Shown here: piece after piece, positions 34,844 to 44,441 of the stretch | Layout: every line of letters begins with the position of its first letter | Position numbering within the stretch: position 1 is the stretch's first letter | Assembly: GCA_016200915.1 (NCBI GenBank) | Contig: JACQDV010000008.1 | Coordinates: 248,001 to 312,000 of the forward strand | Direction of reading: 5' to 3' | Length of the DNA: 64,000 bases | From: Sphingobacteriales bacterium | GTDB lineage: Bacteria > Bacteroidota > Bacteroidia > Chitinophagales > Chitinophagaceae | The notes under the pieces: generated by a model | Seen by the model: the letters and a program-made list of their open reading frames with translations, nothing else | Database searches by the model: none | What the model was told of the DNA's origin: nothing | Translations under genes and position numbers: made by a program

Positions 34844-35965
34844 ATGGATAAGCAAATTTCATATGAACGATATCACCGTCAACTAATCTTAAAAGATTTT
34901 GGTGAAGCTGCACAGCAAAAATTGTTGCAGACAAAAGTGCTGGTGATTGGTGCTGGTGGATTAGGCTGCCCGGCTCTGCAATATCTTACTGCAGCAGGTG
35001 TGGGCACTATTGGTATTGCAGATGATGATATCGTATCACTTTCCAATCTGCACAGACAGGTTTTATATGGAGTAAATGATATTGGAAAAGCAAAGGCAGA
35101 AACAGCCACCATCAAATTAAAACAATTAAATCCCGAAATAAATTTTCATATTCATCATTTCAGAATCACCAATGATAATGCTGTTGAAATCATAAAGCAA
35201 TATGAAATTATTATAGATGGCTCAGATAATTTTGCAACCCGTTATTTAGTGAATGATGCCTGTGTTTTACTGGATAAAACACTTGTTTATGGTGCCGTTT
35301 CACAATACGAAGGACAAGTAGCTGTATTCAATCATAAATCCCATTCAGATTCACCTGCTGTTAATTACAGGGATTTATTTCCGGTTCCACCGGGTAAAAA
35401 TGAAATTCTTAATTGTGCAGAAGCAGGAGTATTGGGCGTGTTACCCGGTATCATCGGCTCAATGATGGCCAATGAAACGATTAAGTTGATAACGGGAACA
35501 GGTAAACCTTTAGTAAACAGTTTACTTACTTATGATAGTCGTAATAACCAATTGTTCGAAATTGAATTACTTCCAAAACAGGAAACCCGTTCATTGATTC
35601 CCGCAGATATTGAAACATTCAACAACAACAATTATGAAGAACTGTGTGCAGCTGATTCGTCATTTGAAATTGATACAGCTATTTTTTCTGAGTTATTGGA
35701 ATCAGAAAACATTATTGTTGTTGATGTACGGGAGAAAGATGAAGTTCCTCTGGTTAACGAATTTGCGCATGTAAAGATTCCGTTATCTCGGCTAACAGAG
35801 TTTACCGGAGAATTTAAAGCTGAGACAATTGTATTATTTTGCCAGTCGGGAAAAAGAAGTTTGCAGGGAGCGAAGCAGCTATCAGCCGTTTTGGATAAAG
35901 ACCAAAAGATATTCAGTCTGAAAGACGGGATTGTGAAATGGAAACAACAAAAGCAACAAGTATAA
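34844..35965 (+). CDS. moeB: MoaD adenylyltransferase with C-terminal rhodanese domain
   Basis: This 373-residue E1-like enzyme activates MoaD and, through its rhodanese domain, can hand it sulfur. The ThiF/MoeB half (1-250) has the nucleotide motif VIGAGGLGCPALQYLTAAGVG, the DGSDNFATRYLVNDAC segment and the conserved Cys in LNCAEAGVLGVLPGIIG. The rhodanese half (about 275-373) has the active-site loop FCQSGKRS. This fused layout resembles eukaryotic MOCS3 and is frequent in Bacteroidota. It starts with no gap after moaD and its stop overlaps the moaE start (TAATG). Confidence 0.93.
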   Translation: MDKQISYERYHRQLILKDFGEAAQQKLLQTKVLVIGAGGLGCPALQYLTAAGVGTIGIADDDIVSLSNLHRQVLYGVNDIGKAKAETATIKLKQLNPEINFHIHHFRITNDNAVEIIKQYEIIIDGSDNFATRYLVNDACVLLDKTLVYGAVSQYEGQVAVFNHKSHSDSPAVNYRDLFPVPPGKNEILNCAEAGVLGVLPGIIGSMMANETIKLITGTGKPLVNSLLTYDSRNNQLFEIELLPKQETRSLIPADIETFNNNNYEELCAADSSFEIDTAIFSELLESENIIVVDVREKDEVPLVNEFAHVKIPLSRLTEFTGEFKAETIVLFCQSGKRSLQGAKQLSAVLDKDQKIFSLKDGIVKWKQQKQQV

Positions 35966-36405
35966 TGGAAAGAAAACCAAAAAATATTTTTGTACAGGGT
36001 GCTATAGAAGCTGTATTTATTGCCGACAGTATTCAAAAGCATAGCAGTAAAACTAATATTGGTGGTCATAGTATTTTTCTTGGACAGGTAAGAGCAGATA
36101 AGATTGATGAAAAGGAAGTAGTGGCAATTGAGTATACTGCTTATGAAGAAATGGCTTTGGAAAAAATGCATGTTATCCGGGAAGAAATATTTGCCAAATA
36201 CAATCTTACCTGCATGCATGTGCATCATAGCCTGGGCAAAGTGAGCGCAGGAGAAATTTGTTTATTTGTTTTCACATCTTCGGCGCACCGGAAAGCAGCG
36301 ATGGAAGCCTGCAACGAGCTGGTGGAAAGAATAAAAGCAGAACTGCCCATTTGGGGAAAAGAATTGTTTGCAGATGAATCACATCAATGGAAAATTAACC
36401 AGTAA
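35965..36405 (+). CDS. moaE: Molybdopterin synthase catalytic subunit
   Basis: This 146-residue large subunit of molybdopterin synthase is counted from ATG 35965, which overlaps the moeB stop codon as TAATG; an ATG at 35938 would add nine residues inside moeB. Family segments are [46 protein letters not shown] and the Lys-containing [10 protein letters not shown] near the active site. It works with MoaD two genes upstream. Confidence 0.92.
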   Translation: MERKPKNIFVQGAIEAVFIADSIQKHSSKTNIGGHSIFLGQVRADKIDEKEVVAIEYTAYEEMALEKMHVIREEIFAKYNLTCMHVHHSLGKVSAGEICLFVFTSSAHRKAAMEACNELVERIKAELPIWGKELFADESHQWKINQ

Positions 36406-36407
36406 GC

Positions 36408-37319
36408 ATGGTAAACATTACACATAAATCAAACAGTTTACGCAAAGCCATTGCCTGTGCAACTGTAACCGTATCAAAACAGGAAACAATTGAGGCCATT
36501 CAAAATAAAAAAGTTCCTAAAGGCGATGTGTTTGAATTTTCAAGAGCAGCAGGACTGCTGGCAGTGAAGAAAACAAGTGACAGCATTCCTGATTGTCATC
36601 CTTTACCGATAGAATTTACTTCCATTACATACGAAATAAACGAAGTGAATATTCTTATCAATGTCGAAGTACATACCATTTATAAAACAGGAGTGGAAGT
36701 AGAGGCAATGCATGGAGCTGCCATAACCGCTATCACCATTTATGATATGCTGAAGCCCATTGATAAAGGAGTGGAGATATCAAATATAAAGTTAGTAAGC
36801 AAGAAAGGAGGAAAGACAGATTTTAAAGATGAACTGACCGATAGTCTTCGTTGTGCAGTGATTGTTTGTTCAGATTCTGTTGCGGCAGGTACTAAAGAAG
36901 ACAGCAGTGGTAAAGCTATTATTGAAAAATTAAAGCAACATCATCTTACTGCATCAGTTTATGAAATTATTCCTGATGATTTTAATTTGATTCAATCGAA
37001 AGCTAAACAATACAGTGACCAGGGATATGATATGATTTTAATAACCGGGGGCACAGGTTTATCGCCAAGAGATATTACACCAGATGCTATTCAACCATTG
37101 CTTGACAGGGAAATTCCCGGAATGATGGAGGCGGCAAGAAATTACGGCCAGCAACGAACGCCTTATGCAATGTTATCCAGAGGAGTTGCCGGTTTTATCA
37201 AAAGCACATTAGTAATAACACTGCCCGGCTCAACAAAAGGAGCTGAAGAAACCATGGATGCTTTATTTCCATATGTGCTGCATGTATTTAGGGTGGCAAA
37301 AGCAATGCGGCATGATTAA
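36408..37319 (+). CDS. moaC: Fused cyclic pyranopterin monophosphate synthase / molybdopterin adenylyltransferase-like protein
   Basis: This 303-residue fusion has a MoaC domain (1-150: [61 protein letters not shown]), which with MoaA forms cyclic pyranopterin monophosphate. A MoaB/MogA domain (155-303: [53 protein letters not shown]) adenylylates molybdopterin before Mo insertion. Single-chain MoaC-MoaB proteins are known in several phyla. It starts 2 bp after moaE and is the last gene of the compact cofactor operon. Confidence 0.93.
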   Translation: MVNITHKSNSLRKAIACATVTVSKQETIEAIQNKKVPKGDVFEFSRAAGLLAVKKTSDSIPDCHPLPIEFTSITYEINEVNILINVEVHTIYKTGVEVEAMHGAAITAITIYDMLKPIDKGVEISNIKLVSKKGGKTDFKDELTDSLRCAVIVCSDSVAAGTKEDSSGKAIIEKLKQHHLTASVYEIIPDDFNLIQSKAKQYSDQGYDMILITGGTGLSPRDITPDAIQPLLDREIPGMMEAARNYGQQRTPYAMLSRGVAGFIKSTLVITLPGSTKGAEETMDALFPYVLHVFRVAKAMRHD

Positions 37320-37419
37320 ATTGTTACCCGGTATAATCTATAAATAAACTCAGACTTTTTATTTGTTATTTTAATTTGTTTCTAAAAGATTTTGGAATGA
37401 ATAAGATAATTTTAACTCT

Positions 37420-39795
37420 ATGAAACGAAACAAGCATGGCTTTTTAACTTTAGTACTGGTTTTAATTGCCTTTGGACTACAAGCACAAACTTCTGGAAAT
37501 TTAAAAGGCAAAATTGTTGACGAACATTCTTTACCAATCGTTGGAGCTTCGGTTCATTTGCTAAACACCAGTAAAACAACTTTGACAAACGAAACCGGTG
37601 AATTCTCCCTGGCAAATGTTAGTAATGGCAAATACATCATTGAGATAACTGCTGTTGGTTATGCAACTGTTACCACAGAAACTATTGCAGGGCCTTTACA
37701 AACTATACCAACTGTAGTGCTGCACAGTATGACTAAACAACTGGATGAAGTGATAGTTTCTGCACAGAAGCGGGAAGAGGTTTTGCAAAAGTTACCACTT
37801 AGCGTTACAGCACTTGGATCGAAACAGGTAGAAGAATACAGATTATGGGATATAAAGGAAATTACAGGAATTGTTCCTAATCTTTATTCAGCTGATCCCG
37901 GTGATAAGCGAAATGTTACTTCCATAAGAGGTATTGCCACCACTTCTTATGATCCAACAGTTGCTGTTTATGTAGATGGTGTTAACCAGTTTAACCTTGA
38001 TACCTATATTGGTTCTTTGTTTGAAGTAGAAAGAATTGAAGTGCTTAGAGGGCCACAGGGAACACTTTACGGAAGAAATGCAATGGGCGGAGTGATCAAC
38101 ATTATTACCAAACAACCAACTAATCTTACATCAGGATTTGCTGAGCTGAATATTGGTAACCTCGGTCAGCAACGGTATTCACTTGGCATAAAAACTCCTT
38201 TAGTTAAAAACAAATTGTTTTTTGGTGCGGCTGGTTTGTATAATGGTTTCAATGGCTATTACAATAACTCATTCAATGATTCAAAGTACGACAAGCAGCA
38301 CAGTTTTGGAGGTAACTATTATTTAAAATTTCTTCCGGATAACAAATGGAGCTTTGTTTTGAATCTTAAGCACAATAACAACAGGAATAATGGACCTTTC
38401 CCTTTAGTGATTGGAGCTGATGAAGCATTAAAAAACCCATTTCAACTCAATCAGAATGCCATTACAAAAATGGTTGATAATACATTCAATGCTTCCTTTT
38501 CTGTTAATCATACTGGTCGTTATTTCAACTTCAATTCGCAAACTGCCTATCAATCAAATTACCGTATTTATAAAAAGCCTATTGATGCTGATTTTTCACC
38601 TATTGACGGAATTACTATAATCAATGATTATGGCAATAACTGGAATATGACAAAGGTTTTCACACAGGAGTTACGGTTAACCAACCCAAGTGCATCTAAC
38701 TCGCCGCTGCAATGGACAGTTGGGGCTTACTTTTTTCATCAGAAAAGCCCGGTAAAACAAGCTACTCATTTTGGTAAGGATGCCATTATGGTTGGCTCGC
38801 CTGACATTAATTATTCTCTTATCAACACGACCAGAGCTACAGCAACAGGTGAAGCAGTATACGCACAAGGCACTTATAATTTAACCGATAAATTAAATGT
38901 GATTGCCGGGCTTAGATATGATAATGAATACCGGAAACAAAGTGTATTGGGTGAATATCAGAAAGACCCCGATCCAACACCTCTTTTTCAATATAGAAGT
39001 GACACAGCCGCATCAAAAAGCTTTAGTGCATTTAGTCCAAAGTTGGGGATCAACTACCTTGTTTCATCCAACCATACCTTATATTTTACTTATAGCAAAG
39101 GTTTTCGCACAGGAGGTTTAACTCCTCTTTCAGCAGATCCTTCTCAACCTGCTTTGTTCCCGTACAAACCCGAATACAGCAACAACTTTGAAGCAGGCTG
39201 GAAGAGTGTATTTTTTGATAAGAAACTTTTTATGAATGTTGCAGCATTTTATACTACAGTGACCAATGCCCAGGTTCCAACGCTTGTATTGCCTGATGCA
39301 GTAACCATAACACGAAATACCGGAAGACTTATTAGCAAGGGATTTGAAACAGAAATTAATGCAGTTCCATTTAAAGGATTAACGGTAATACACAACCTGG
39401 GTTATACCAGTGCAAAATTTAAAGACCTGAAGCTTTCACAAAATGGCAGTGAAGCTGATTTAAAAGGGAATCGCCAGATTTATACACCGGATATTACTTC
39501 AATGCTCGTTCTTCAATATATTCATTCTCTTAATACCAAACATGGATTAAATATTTCCATAAGAGGCGAATGGAAATATATCGGAAAACAATATTTCGAT
39601 CTGGCAAATATGATTAAACAATCTTCTGTCAATTTGTACAATGTAAGAATAGGATTAACTGCTAAAAAAGTATCCTTGTTCTTTTGGGAAAGAAACCTCT
39701 TTAATAAAAAATACATCGGGTATGCTTATGATTTTGGAGCAGTTCATCTTGGCGACCCCAGAACATTTGGTATAACTGCAGGTGTAAAGTTTTAG
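37420..39795 (+). CDS. TonB-dependent receptor following the Moco operon
   Basis: This 791-residue outer-membrane receptor has a signal peptide (cut near LQAQTS), a carboxypeptidase-regulatory-like domain (LKGKIVDEHSLPIVGASVHL), a TonB-box-like QLDEVIVSAQKRE, a plug (SIRGIATTSYDPTVAVYVDGV, LRGPQGTLYGRNAMGGVINII) and a barrel ending FGITAGVKF. It is shorter than SusC proteins and has no SusD partner, closer to siderophore or metal-chelate receptors. It begins 100 bp after moaC-moaB on the same strand. Its ligand is unknown; a molybdenum or iron chelate serving the nitrate-assimilation enzymes is a hypothesis from position only. Confidence 0.85.
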   Translation: MKRNKHGFLTLVLVLIAFGLQAQTSGNLKGKIVDEHSLPIVGASVHLLNTSKTTLTNETGEFSLANVSNGKYIIEITAVGYATVTTETIAGPLQTIPTVVLHSMTKQLDEVIVSAQKREEVLQKLPLSVTALGSKQVEEYRLWDIKEITGIVPNLYSADPGDKRNVTSIRGIATTSYDPTVAVYVDGVNQFNLDTYIGSLFEVERIEVLRGPQGTLYGRNAMGGVINIITKQPTNLTSGFAELNIGNLGQQRYSLGIKTPLVKNKLFFGAAGLYNGFNGYYNNSFNDSKYDKQHSFGGNYYLKFLPDNKWSFVLNLKHNNNRNNGPFPLVIGADEALKNPFQLNQNAITKMVDNTFNASFSVNHTGRYFNFNSQTAYQSNYRIYKKPIDADFSPIDGITIINDYGNNWNMTKVFTQELRLTNPSASNSPLQWTVGAYFFHQKSPVKQATHFGKDAIMVGSPDINYSLINTTRATATGEAVYAQGTYNLTDKLNVIAGLRYDNEYRKQSVLGEYQKDPDPTPLFQYRSDTAASKSFSAFSPKLGINYLVSSNHTLYFTYSKGFRTGGLTPLSADPSQPALFPYKPEYSNNFEAGWKSVFFDKKLFMNVAAFYTTVTNAQVPTLVLPDAVTITRNTGRLISKGFETEINAVPFKGLTVIHNLGYTSAKFKDLKLSQNGSEADLKGNRQIYTPDITSMLVLQYIHSLNTKHGLNISIRGEWKYIGKQYFDLANMIKQSSVNLYNVRIGLTAKKVSLFFWERNLFNKKYIGYAYDFGAVHLGDPRTFGITAGVKF

Positions 39796-39930
39796 TTATA
39801 AGTAAAAGGCTTATTCATTAATCGCTAAATACTCCGAAATCAATAAATATATGGTTAGATAATTTTAAACCTGCCGCTTCAAATAACCAAAAGAATTGCA
39901 GGATGATATTACACATAGCAGGCAGATTAG

Positions 39931-42693
39931 CTATTGCTTTTTCTTTTCTCTGAATTCGGTAGGAGTGATGCCGAATTTTGTTTTGAAAACAGTTGCAAAA
40001 TAGGCCTGCGATGAAAATCCAACTTTAAATGCAACTTCAGAAACAGAAAGTTTTTCATTCGACAATAAATATTTTGCTTTCTGCATTCTCACCATCAGGA
40101 TATAATCATTGATATTGTAACCTATTAATGCTTTCACCTTGCGGTATAGTTGAACACGGGATATGCCGATCTCTTTACATATGTCTTCCACAGAAAAGTC
40201 TTCGTTGGACAAATTATTTTCTACAATAGAGGTGAATTGATTAATAAACTTACGATCTATTTTGCTGGAAGAATTACTTCTTGTTTCTGATGGCAGTTCG
40301 CTGGTATAATGTTCTCTTAATACAGCCCTGTTTTTTAATAGATTCTTGATGCTTTCTTCCAGGTATTCTAAATTAAAGGGTTTTGTAATAAAAGCATCTG
40401 CCTGTGATTTTATCCCCTCAATCTGTTCTTCCATACTGCTTTTAGCAGTTAATAATATGATTGGAATATGTGAAGTGCGAATATCCTGCTTAAGCGTTTC
40501 AGTTATTTGTAATCCATTTTGGCCGGGCAACATAATATCAGAAATAATAAGATCAGGGATCAGGTCATAGGCTAATAATTTCCCTTTTTCACCATTTTCA
40601 GCCTCGTGAATTTCATAGAGATTGCATAACCGGTTTTTTAAAAAGGCTCTGAGGTCATCATTGTCTTCAATGATGAGGATAAATATTTCGCTGACTTTTA
40701 CCGGTGTTTTTTCATCTGTTTGTACAACGGGCAAAAGATCGCTGGTATAAATTTTTGTATCATCAGTAATGCTGATCAAAGACTGATCCAATGGCAGCAT
40801 CTCATTAGGCTTCAAATGAGCGTTGCCAATTGGTAATTGGATTTCAAAAGTGGTGCCCTTCCCTTTTTCGCTGGTCAATATTATTATGCCATGATGCAAC
40901 TGAATCAATTCTTTTGACAGTGCCAGTCCAATCCCTGTTCCTTTAAAATTACTGCTATGCCCCTGGTAAAATACTTCATATGCATGCTGCACATCATCAT
41001 CCGACATTCCTATTCCCGTATCTTCAACCCGGATGATAGCCATACTTCCGTTAACAGATTTGTCAATGATGATATCAATAGCTCCATTTTCCCCGGTAAA
41101 CTTAAATGCATTGGAAAGCAGGTTAAATAATACTTTATCCAGCATATTCACATCAAACCAAATTTTCAGCTCTTTTACTTTACTGCGTATATTAAAAGAG
41201 ATTGATTTTTTTCGTGCCGTTTCATTGAAAGAATTAGCAATGTCAGTTACAAAAGAAGTAATATTATTTTCTGAGGCGTTTAACTTCATTTTGCTCTCTT
41301 CCATCTTACGGAAATCCATTAGCTGGTTAATCAGTCTTAGTAACCGAATAGCATTCCTTTGTATAAATTCCAGGTTATTTTTAATAGTGAAATGCAGTTT
41401 GGGTGAGGATAAACTATCTTCCAATGGCCCCATGATGAGTGTTAATGGTGTTCTTAGTTCATGTGAAATGTTGGTAAAGAAATTTACTTTAGCATCGTTA
41501 GCTTGCTTTACTTCATCCATGAGCTCCACCAGTTGGTTACGCTGCTGGCCTATTTCTTCTTTTTGCTGCTCCAGTTTTTTATTGATCTTTTTATTTTCCT
41601 GCAGGTAAAAAAATAAGATGCCCCCAAAGATCAATGCCAGTGCCAGCGTAATTGAAATAGTAAGGATAATATTTGTCTGGTTATTAGTAATGGCTATTTG
41701 TTCCTCAATCTTTTTTTGCCGGGCATCTATATCCGCTTGCTGTACCAGTAATTTTTCTGTCTGTAGTTTCATGATCCTCACATTGGTAGAATCGATGATC
41801 GTGGTAGCCAGTTCTGTCTCTTTTTCATATGGCTTGTTTTCCAGTATATCAATGGCGGTTTGAATAGCTTCTTTTCCACCTGTAGGATACAGAATAGTAG
41901 CTTTGATCAATCCTTTTTCAACCAGGTCAATCCCACCATTTGGGCCAGGTAACCCATCCACTCCTATGATAAAGATATTTTTCTCTATACCTGATTTTTT
42001 ACAAACTCTATAAGCACCAAAAGCTATCCGGTCGTTTTGTGCAAAGATCAAATTGACCTCAGTATGTTTTATCAATTCATCGGTAAGTTCTTTTTCTGCC
42101 TTACCAGGAGATGCATCCCAATCCTGGTTTAGCCGGCTCACATAATTAATACCGGGATATTGCCGTAGAAAATCCCTGAACCCATTGTGCCGACCAAGAT
42201 CAGCGGAAGAACCAACATCCAGTCCACCAATTTCAATTACATTTCCGGTTCCTTTTAAAAGAGCGTTGGTATAAGTACCCGCATCTGACCCTACTTTATA
42301 ATTGCTGGCCCCTATAAATGCAGTATATTTTTTTGACTGGATATTTCTGTCCACCAGAATTACTGGTATTCCCTGTGCATATGCTTTTTCAATAATTGGT
42401 GTAACAGGCTCGGCTTCGTTTGGAGTGGCGATGATCAGGTCCATTTTGTCATCTATGAATTCCTGTACCTGGTGGATTTGTTTATCGGAATTTAAATTGG
42501 CATCTTTTAAGACGAATTCAATTTCTGGATGGAAGGACAACTCTCTTTCCATTTCTTTTTGCATATTCTCCCTCCAAACATCGTGTGTAGTACATTGTGC
42601 AAATCCTATCCTGAATTTTTTTGAAGGCTTGTCAGACTTACAGGATAATAAAAATAAAGCAGGTAATAACCATAAAACAAAAAATGGTTTCAT
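39931..42693 (-). CDS. Hybrid two-component system with periplasmic sugar-binding sensor
   Basis: This 920-residue one-chain sensor/regulator is taken from ATG 42693, where a lipobox-like signal (WLLPALFLLSCKS) begins; an ATG at 42747 adds 18 implausible residues. Order: ribose-binding-protein-type sugar sensor (about 25-305; LVDRNIQSKKYTAFIG, IFAQNDRIAFGAY, IIGVDGLPG), one membrane helix near 345-365, histidine kinase with His411 in NISHELRTPLT, ATPase, receiver (LIISDIMLPGQNG) and a C-terminal AraC helix-turn-helix pair. Bacteroides uses this architecture to sense fructose at its fructan locus, and a sugar porter, SusC/SusD and GH32 follow divergently here. It is therefore the likely fructose-responsive activator of 43047-51539. 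Confidence 0.92.
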   Translation of the reverse strand: MKPFFVLWLLPALFLLSCKSDKPSKKFRIGFAQCTTHDVWRENMQKEMERELSFHPEIEFVLKDANLNSDKQIHQVQEFIDDKMDLIIATPNEAEPVTPIIEKAYAQGIPVILVDRNIQSKKYTAFIGASNYKVGSDAGTYTNALLKGTGNVIEIGGLDVGSSADLGRHNGFRDFLRQYPGINYVSRLNQDWDASPGKAEKELTDELIKHTEVNLIFAQNDRIAFGAYRVCKKSGIEKNIFIIGVDGLPGPNGGIDLVEKGLIKATILYPTGGKEAIQTAIDILENKPYEKETELATTIIDSTNVRIMKLQTEKLLVQQADIDARQKKIEEQIAITNNQTNIILTISITLALALIFGGILFFYLQENKKINKKLEQQKEEIGQQRNQLVELMDEVKQANDAKVNFFTNISHELRTPLTLIMGPLEDSLSSPKLHFTIKNNLEFIQRNAIRLLRLINQLMDFRKMEESKMKLNASENNITSFVTDIANSFNETARKKSISFNIRSKVKELKIWFDVNMLDKVLFNLLSNAFKFTGENGAIDIIIDKSVNGSMAIIRVEDTGIGMSDDDVQHAYEVFYQGHSSNFKGTGIGLALSKELIQLHHGIIILTSEKGKGTTFEIQLPIGNAHLKPNEMLPLDQSLISITDDTKIYTSDLLPVVQTDEKTPVKVSEIFILIIEDNDDLRAFLKNRLCNLYEIHEAENGEKGKLLAYDLIPDLIISDIMLPGQNGLQITETLKQDIRTSHIPIILLTAKSSMEEQIEGIKSQADAFITKPFNLEYLEESIKNLLKNRAVLREHYTSELPSETRSNSSSKIDRKFINQFTSIVENNLSNEDFSVEDICKEIGISRVQLYRKVKALIGYNINDYILMVRMQKAKYLLSNEKLSVSEVAFKVGFSSQAYFATVFKTKFGITPTEFREKKKQ

Positions 42694-42749
42694 CTTATAC
42701 AGTAATCGATTTACATATTCCCAATAATATAACCGGGCAGCAAGCATAC

Positions 42750-42785
42750 TGTAAATTGCGACTTTTTATTAATTAGTAATTTACA
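42750..42785. promoter_or_regulatory. Inverted repeat upstream of the hybrid sensor gene
   Basis: TGTAAATT at 42750-42757 is perfectly complementary to AATTTACA at 42778-42785 with a 20-base spacer. It starts 56 bp before the sensor ATG and may be an operator or a leader hairpin. Confidence 0.45.
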
Positions 42786-42814
42786 ATTCTGTATTTATTC
42801 TTCCAATTCTGTAT
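42784..42814. promoter_or_regulatory. Tandem CAATTCTGTAT repeat, candidate site for the AraC-type output domain
   Basis: CAATTCTGTAT occurs at 42784-42794 and 42804-42814, a repeat period of 20 bp or about two helical turns. AraC-type DNA-binding domains commonly bind tandem direct repeats with this spacing, and the adjacent gene encodes such a domain. Confidence 0.5.
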
Positions 42815-43046
42815 AATCTCCATTTTCCCGGCACTTGTAATAATGATCAGTATGAAATTATTTTAAAAAGCACTGGTACATTTTTGAAAACCGGGATTCA
42901 TATAATAATTCGTTGTATAGAAAACCTATTGAAAAGTAGAGAGTTAAAAATAAAATTAAAGAAATACGATTTTATATCATTTTGAAACAATAGCAAAAGA
43001 TAATAGGCCAGGGGCGTGGCTACATTTATCACACAAAAATTGCTAT

Positions 43047-44378
43047 ATGTACTCAAAGAATGTATTTCTTTGGTCACTCGTAATTGCTTTGGGGGGATTT
43101 TTATTTGGATTTGATACGGCGGTTATTTCCGGAGCTGAGCAGGCCATTCAAAAAAACTGGAATTTAAATACGGTAGAACATGGCCTTACTGTTTCCATTG
43201 CATTAATTGGTACCATCATTGGCGCCATTTTCGGCGCTATCCCATCTGATAAATTAGGCCGGAAAAAAACATTGGTTTTGATCGCTGTTTTATACCTGTT
43301 CTCTTCTTTAGGAACAGCGTTGGCTACTAACTGGTATGCTTTTTTATTTTTTCGACTCTTTGGTGGTCTTGGTGTGGGAGCTTCATCTGTTACAGCTCCT
43401 ATATATATATCAGAAATTTCTCCGGCGGAAAGAAGAGGCAAGCTTGTGGGGCTTTTCCAGTTCAACGTGGTGTTAGGGATTGTGGTTTCGTACCTGTCAA
43501 ATTATTTAATTGGTTTATCAGGCGAACATTCCTGGCGGTTTATGCTGGGCATACAGGCCATTCCTTCATTTATTTTCCTGGTATTACTAAGAAGTATCCC
43601 CGAAAGCCCCCGCTGGCTAATTATGAAAAAAGGGAAAGTGGAGGAGGCCAGACAAATCTTTAAAACTATCAATGCAGATACAGCAGATAAGATCGTAAAA
43701 GAAATTAGTGAAACGGATAAAGAGGAGAAAGCAGTTTTGCAACAGGAACCACTCTTTTCCAAGCGGTATAAAACACCGGTTATGCTGGCCATGCTATTTG
43801 CTGTGTTTAACCAGGTTTCAGGTATCAATGCAATTATTTACTATTCACCCCGCATATTTGAAATGACGGGCCTTGGTACCAGTTCTTCTTTACTATCAAC
43901 TGTAGGGCTGGGAATCATCAATTTTACTTTCACTTTACTGGCGATGAATTTTATTGACAAAGTAGGAAGAAAAACATTAATGCTGATAGGTTCTGTAGGA
44001 TTGATTATAACACTGGGTATGGTATCCTATTCTTTTTATGCAGGAAGTTTCAACGGCTTCACTGTTCCTTTATTTCTGTTTATATATATAGCATTTTTTG
44101 CTTTTTCACAAGGAGCAGTGATATGGGTTTTTATTTCTGAAATATTTCCTAACCAGGTAAGAGCACAGGGACAAACATTAGGCAGTACTACACATTGGGT
44201 AATGGCAGCTCTTATTGCTTTTTCTTTTCCTTACCTCGCTGAGAAAGCTGGTGGAGGCAACACATTTCTTTTCTTCTGTATAATGATGTGTTTGCAATTA
44301 TTATTTGTATGGAAACTAATGCCCGAAACCAAGGGCAAATCACTTGAGCAAATCGAACATACCCTGGTATTACATTGA
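43047..44378 (+). CDS. Sugar-porter-family MFS transporter
   Basis: This 443-residue, 12-helix inner-membrane transporter is of the sugar porter family. Family signatures are GGFLFGFDTAVISGA in helix 1, DKLGRKKTL after helix 2, SEISPAERRGKLVG after helix 4, PESPRWL before the central loop, QVSGINAIIYYSP in helix 7 and PETKGKSLEQIE at the C-terminus. It likely imports fructose or another monosaccharide released by the GH32 enzyme of this locus. It is divergent from the sugar-sensing hybrid regulator and is followed by SusC after a short gap without a terminator. Confidence 0.92.
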   Translation: MYSKNVFLWSLVIALGGFLFGFDTAVISGAEQAIQKNWNLNTVEHGLTVSIALIGTIIGAIFGAIPSDKLGRKKTLVLIAVLYLFSSLGTALATNWYAFLFFRLFGGLGVGASSVTAPIYISEISPAERRGKLVGLFQFNVVLGIVVSYLSNYLIGLSGEHSWRFMLGIQAIPSFIFLVLLRSIPESPRWLIMKKGKVEEARQIFKTINADTADKIVKEISETDKEEKAVLQQEPLFSKRYKTPVMLAMLFAVFNQVSGINAIIYYSPRIFEMTGLGTSSSLLSTVGLGIINFTFTLLAMNFIDKVGRKTLMLIGSVGLIITLGMVSYSFYAGSFNGFTVPLFLFIYIAFFAFSQGAVIWVFISEIFPNQVRAQGQTLGSTTHWVMAALIAFSFPYLAEKAGGGNTFLFFCIMMCLQLLFVWKLMPETKGKSLEQIEHTLVLH

Positions 44379-44441
44379 TCAAAAATTTTAATAACCATAA
44401 ACATGTTCATCAACAATTTTTTAACTTTTAAAACTGCGATT

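Larger units (their letters stand above)
42694..43046. other. Divergent control region of the fructan-type locus
   Basis: This 353-bp gap holds no gene. It contains an inverted repeat (42750-42785) and an 11-bp direct repeat (42784-42814) close to the sensor gene, listed separately. No clean consensus promoter was found towards the MFS gene. Confidence 0.55.

Noticed and set aside
41033-41608. 191-codon plus-strand frame inside the hybrid sensor gene
   Set aside because: It is antisense to a fully conserved histidine kinase region and has no recognisable domain or ribosome-binding site; a shadow frame.
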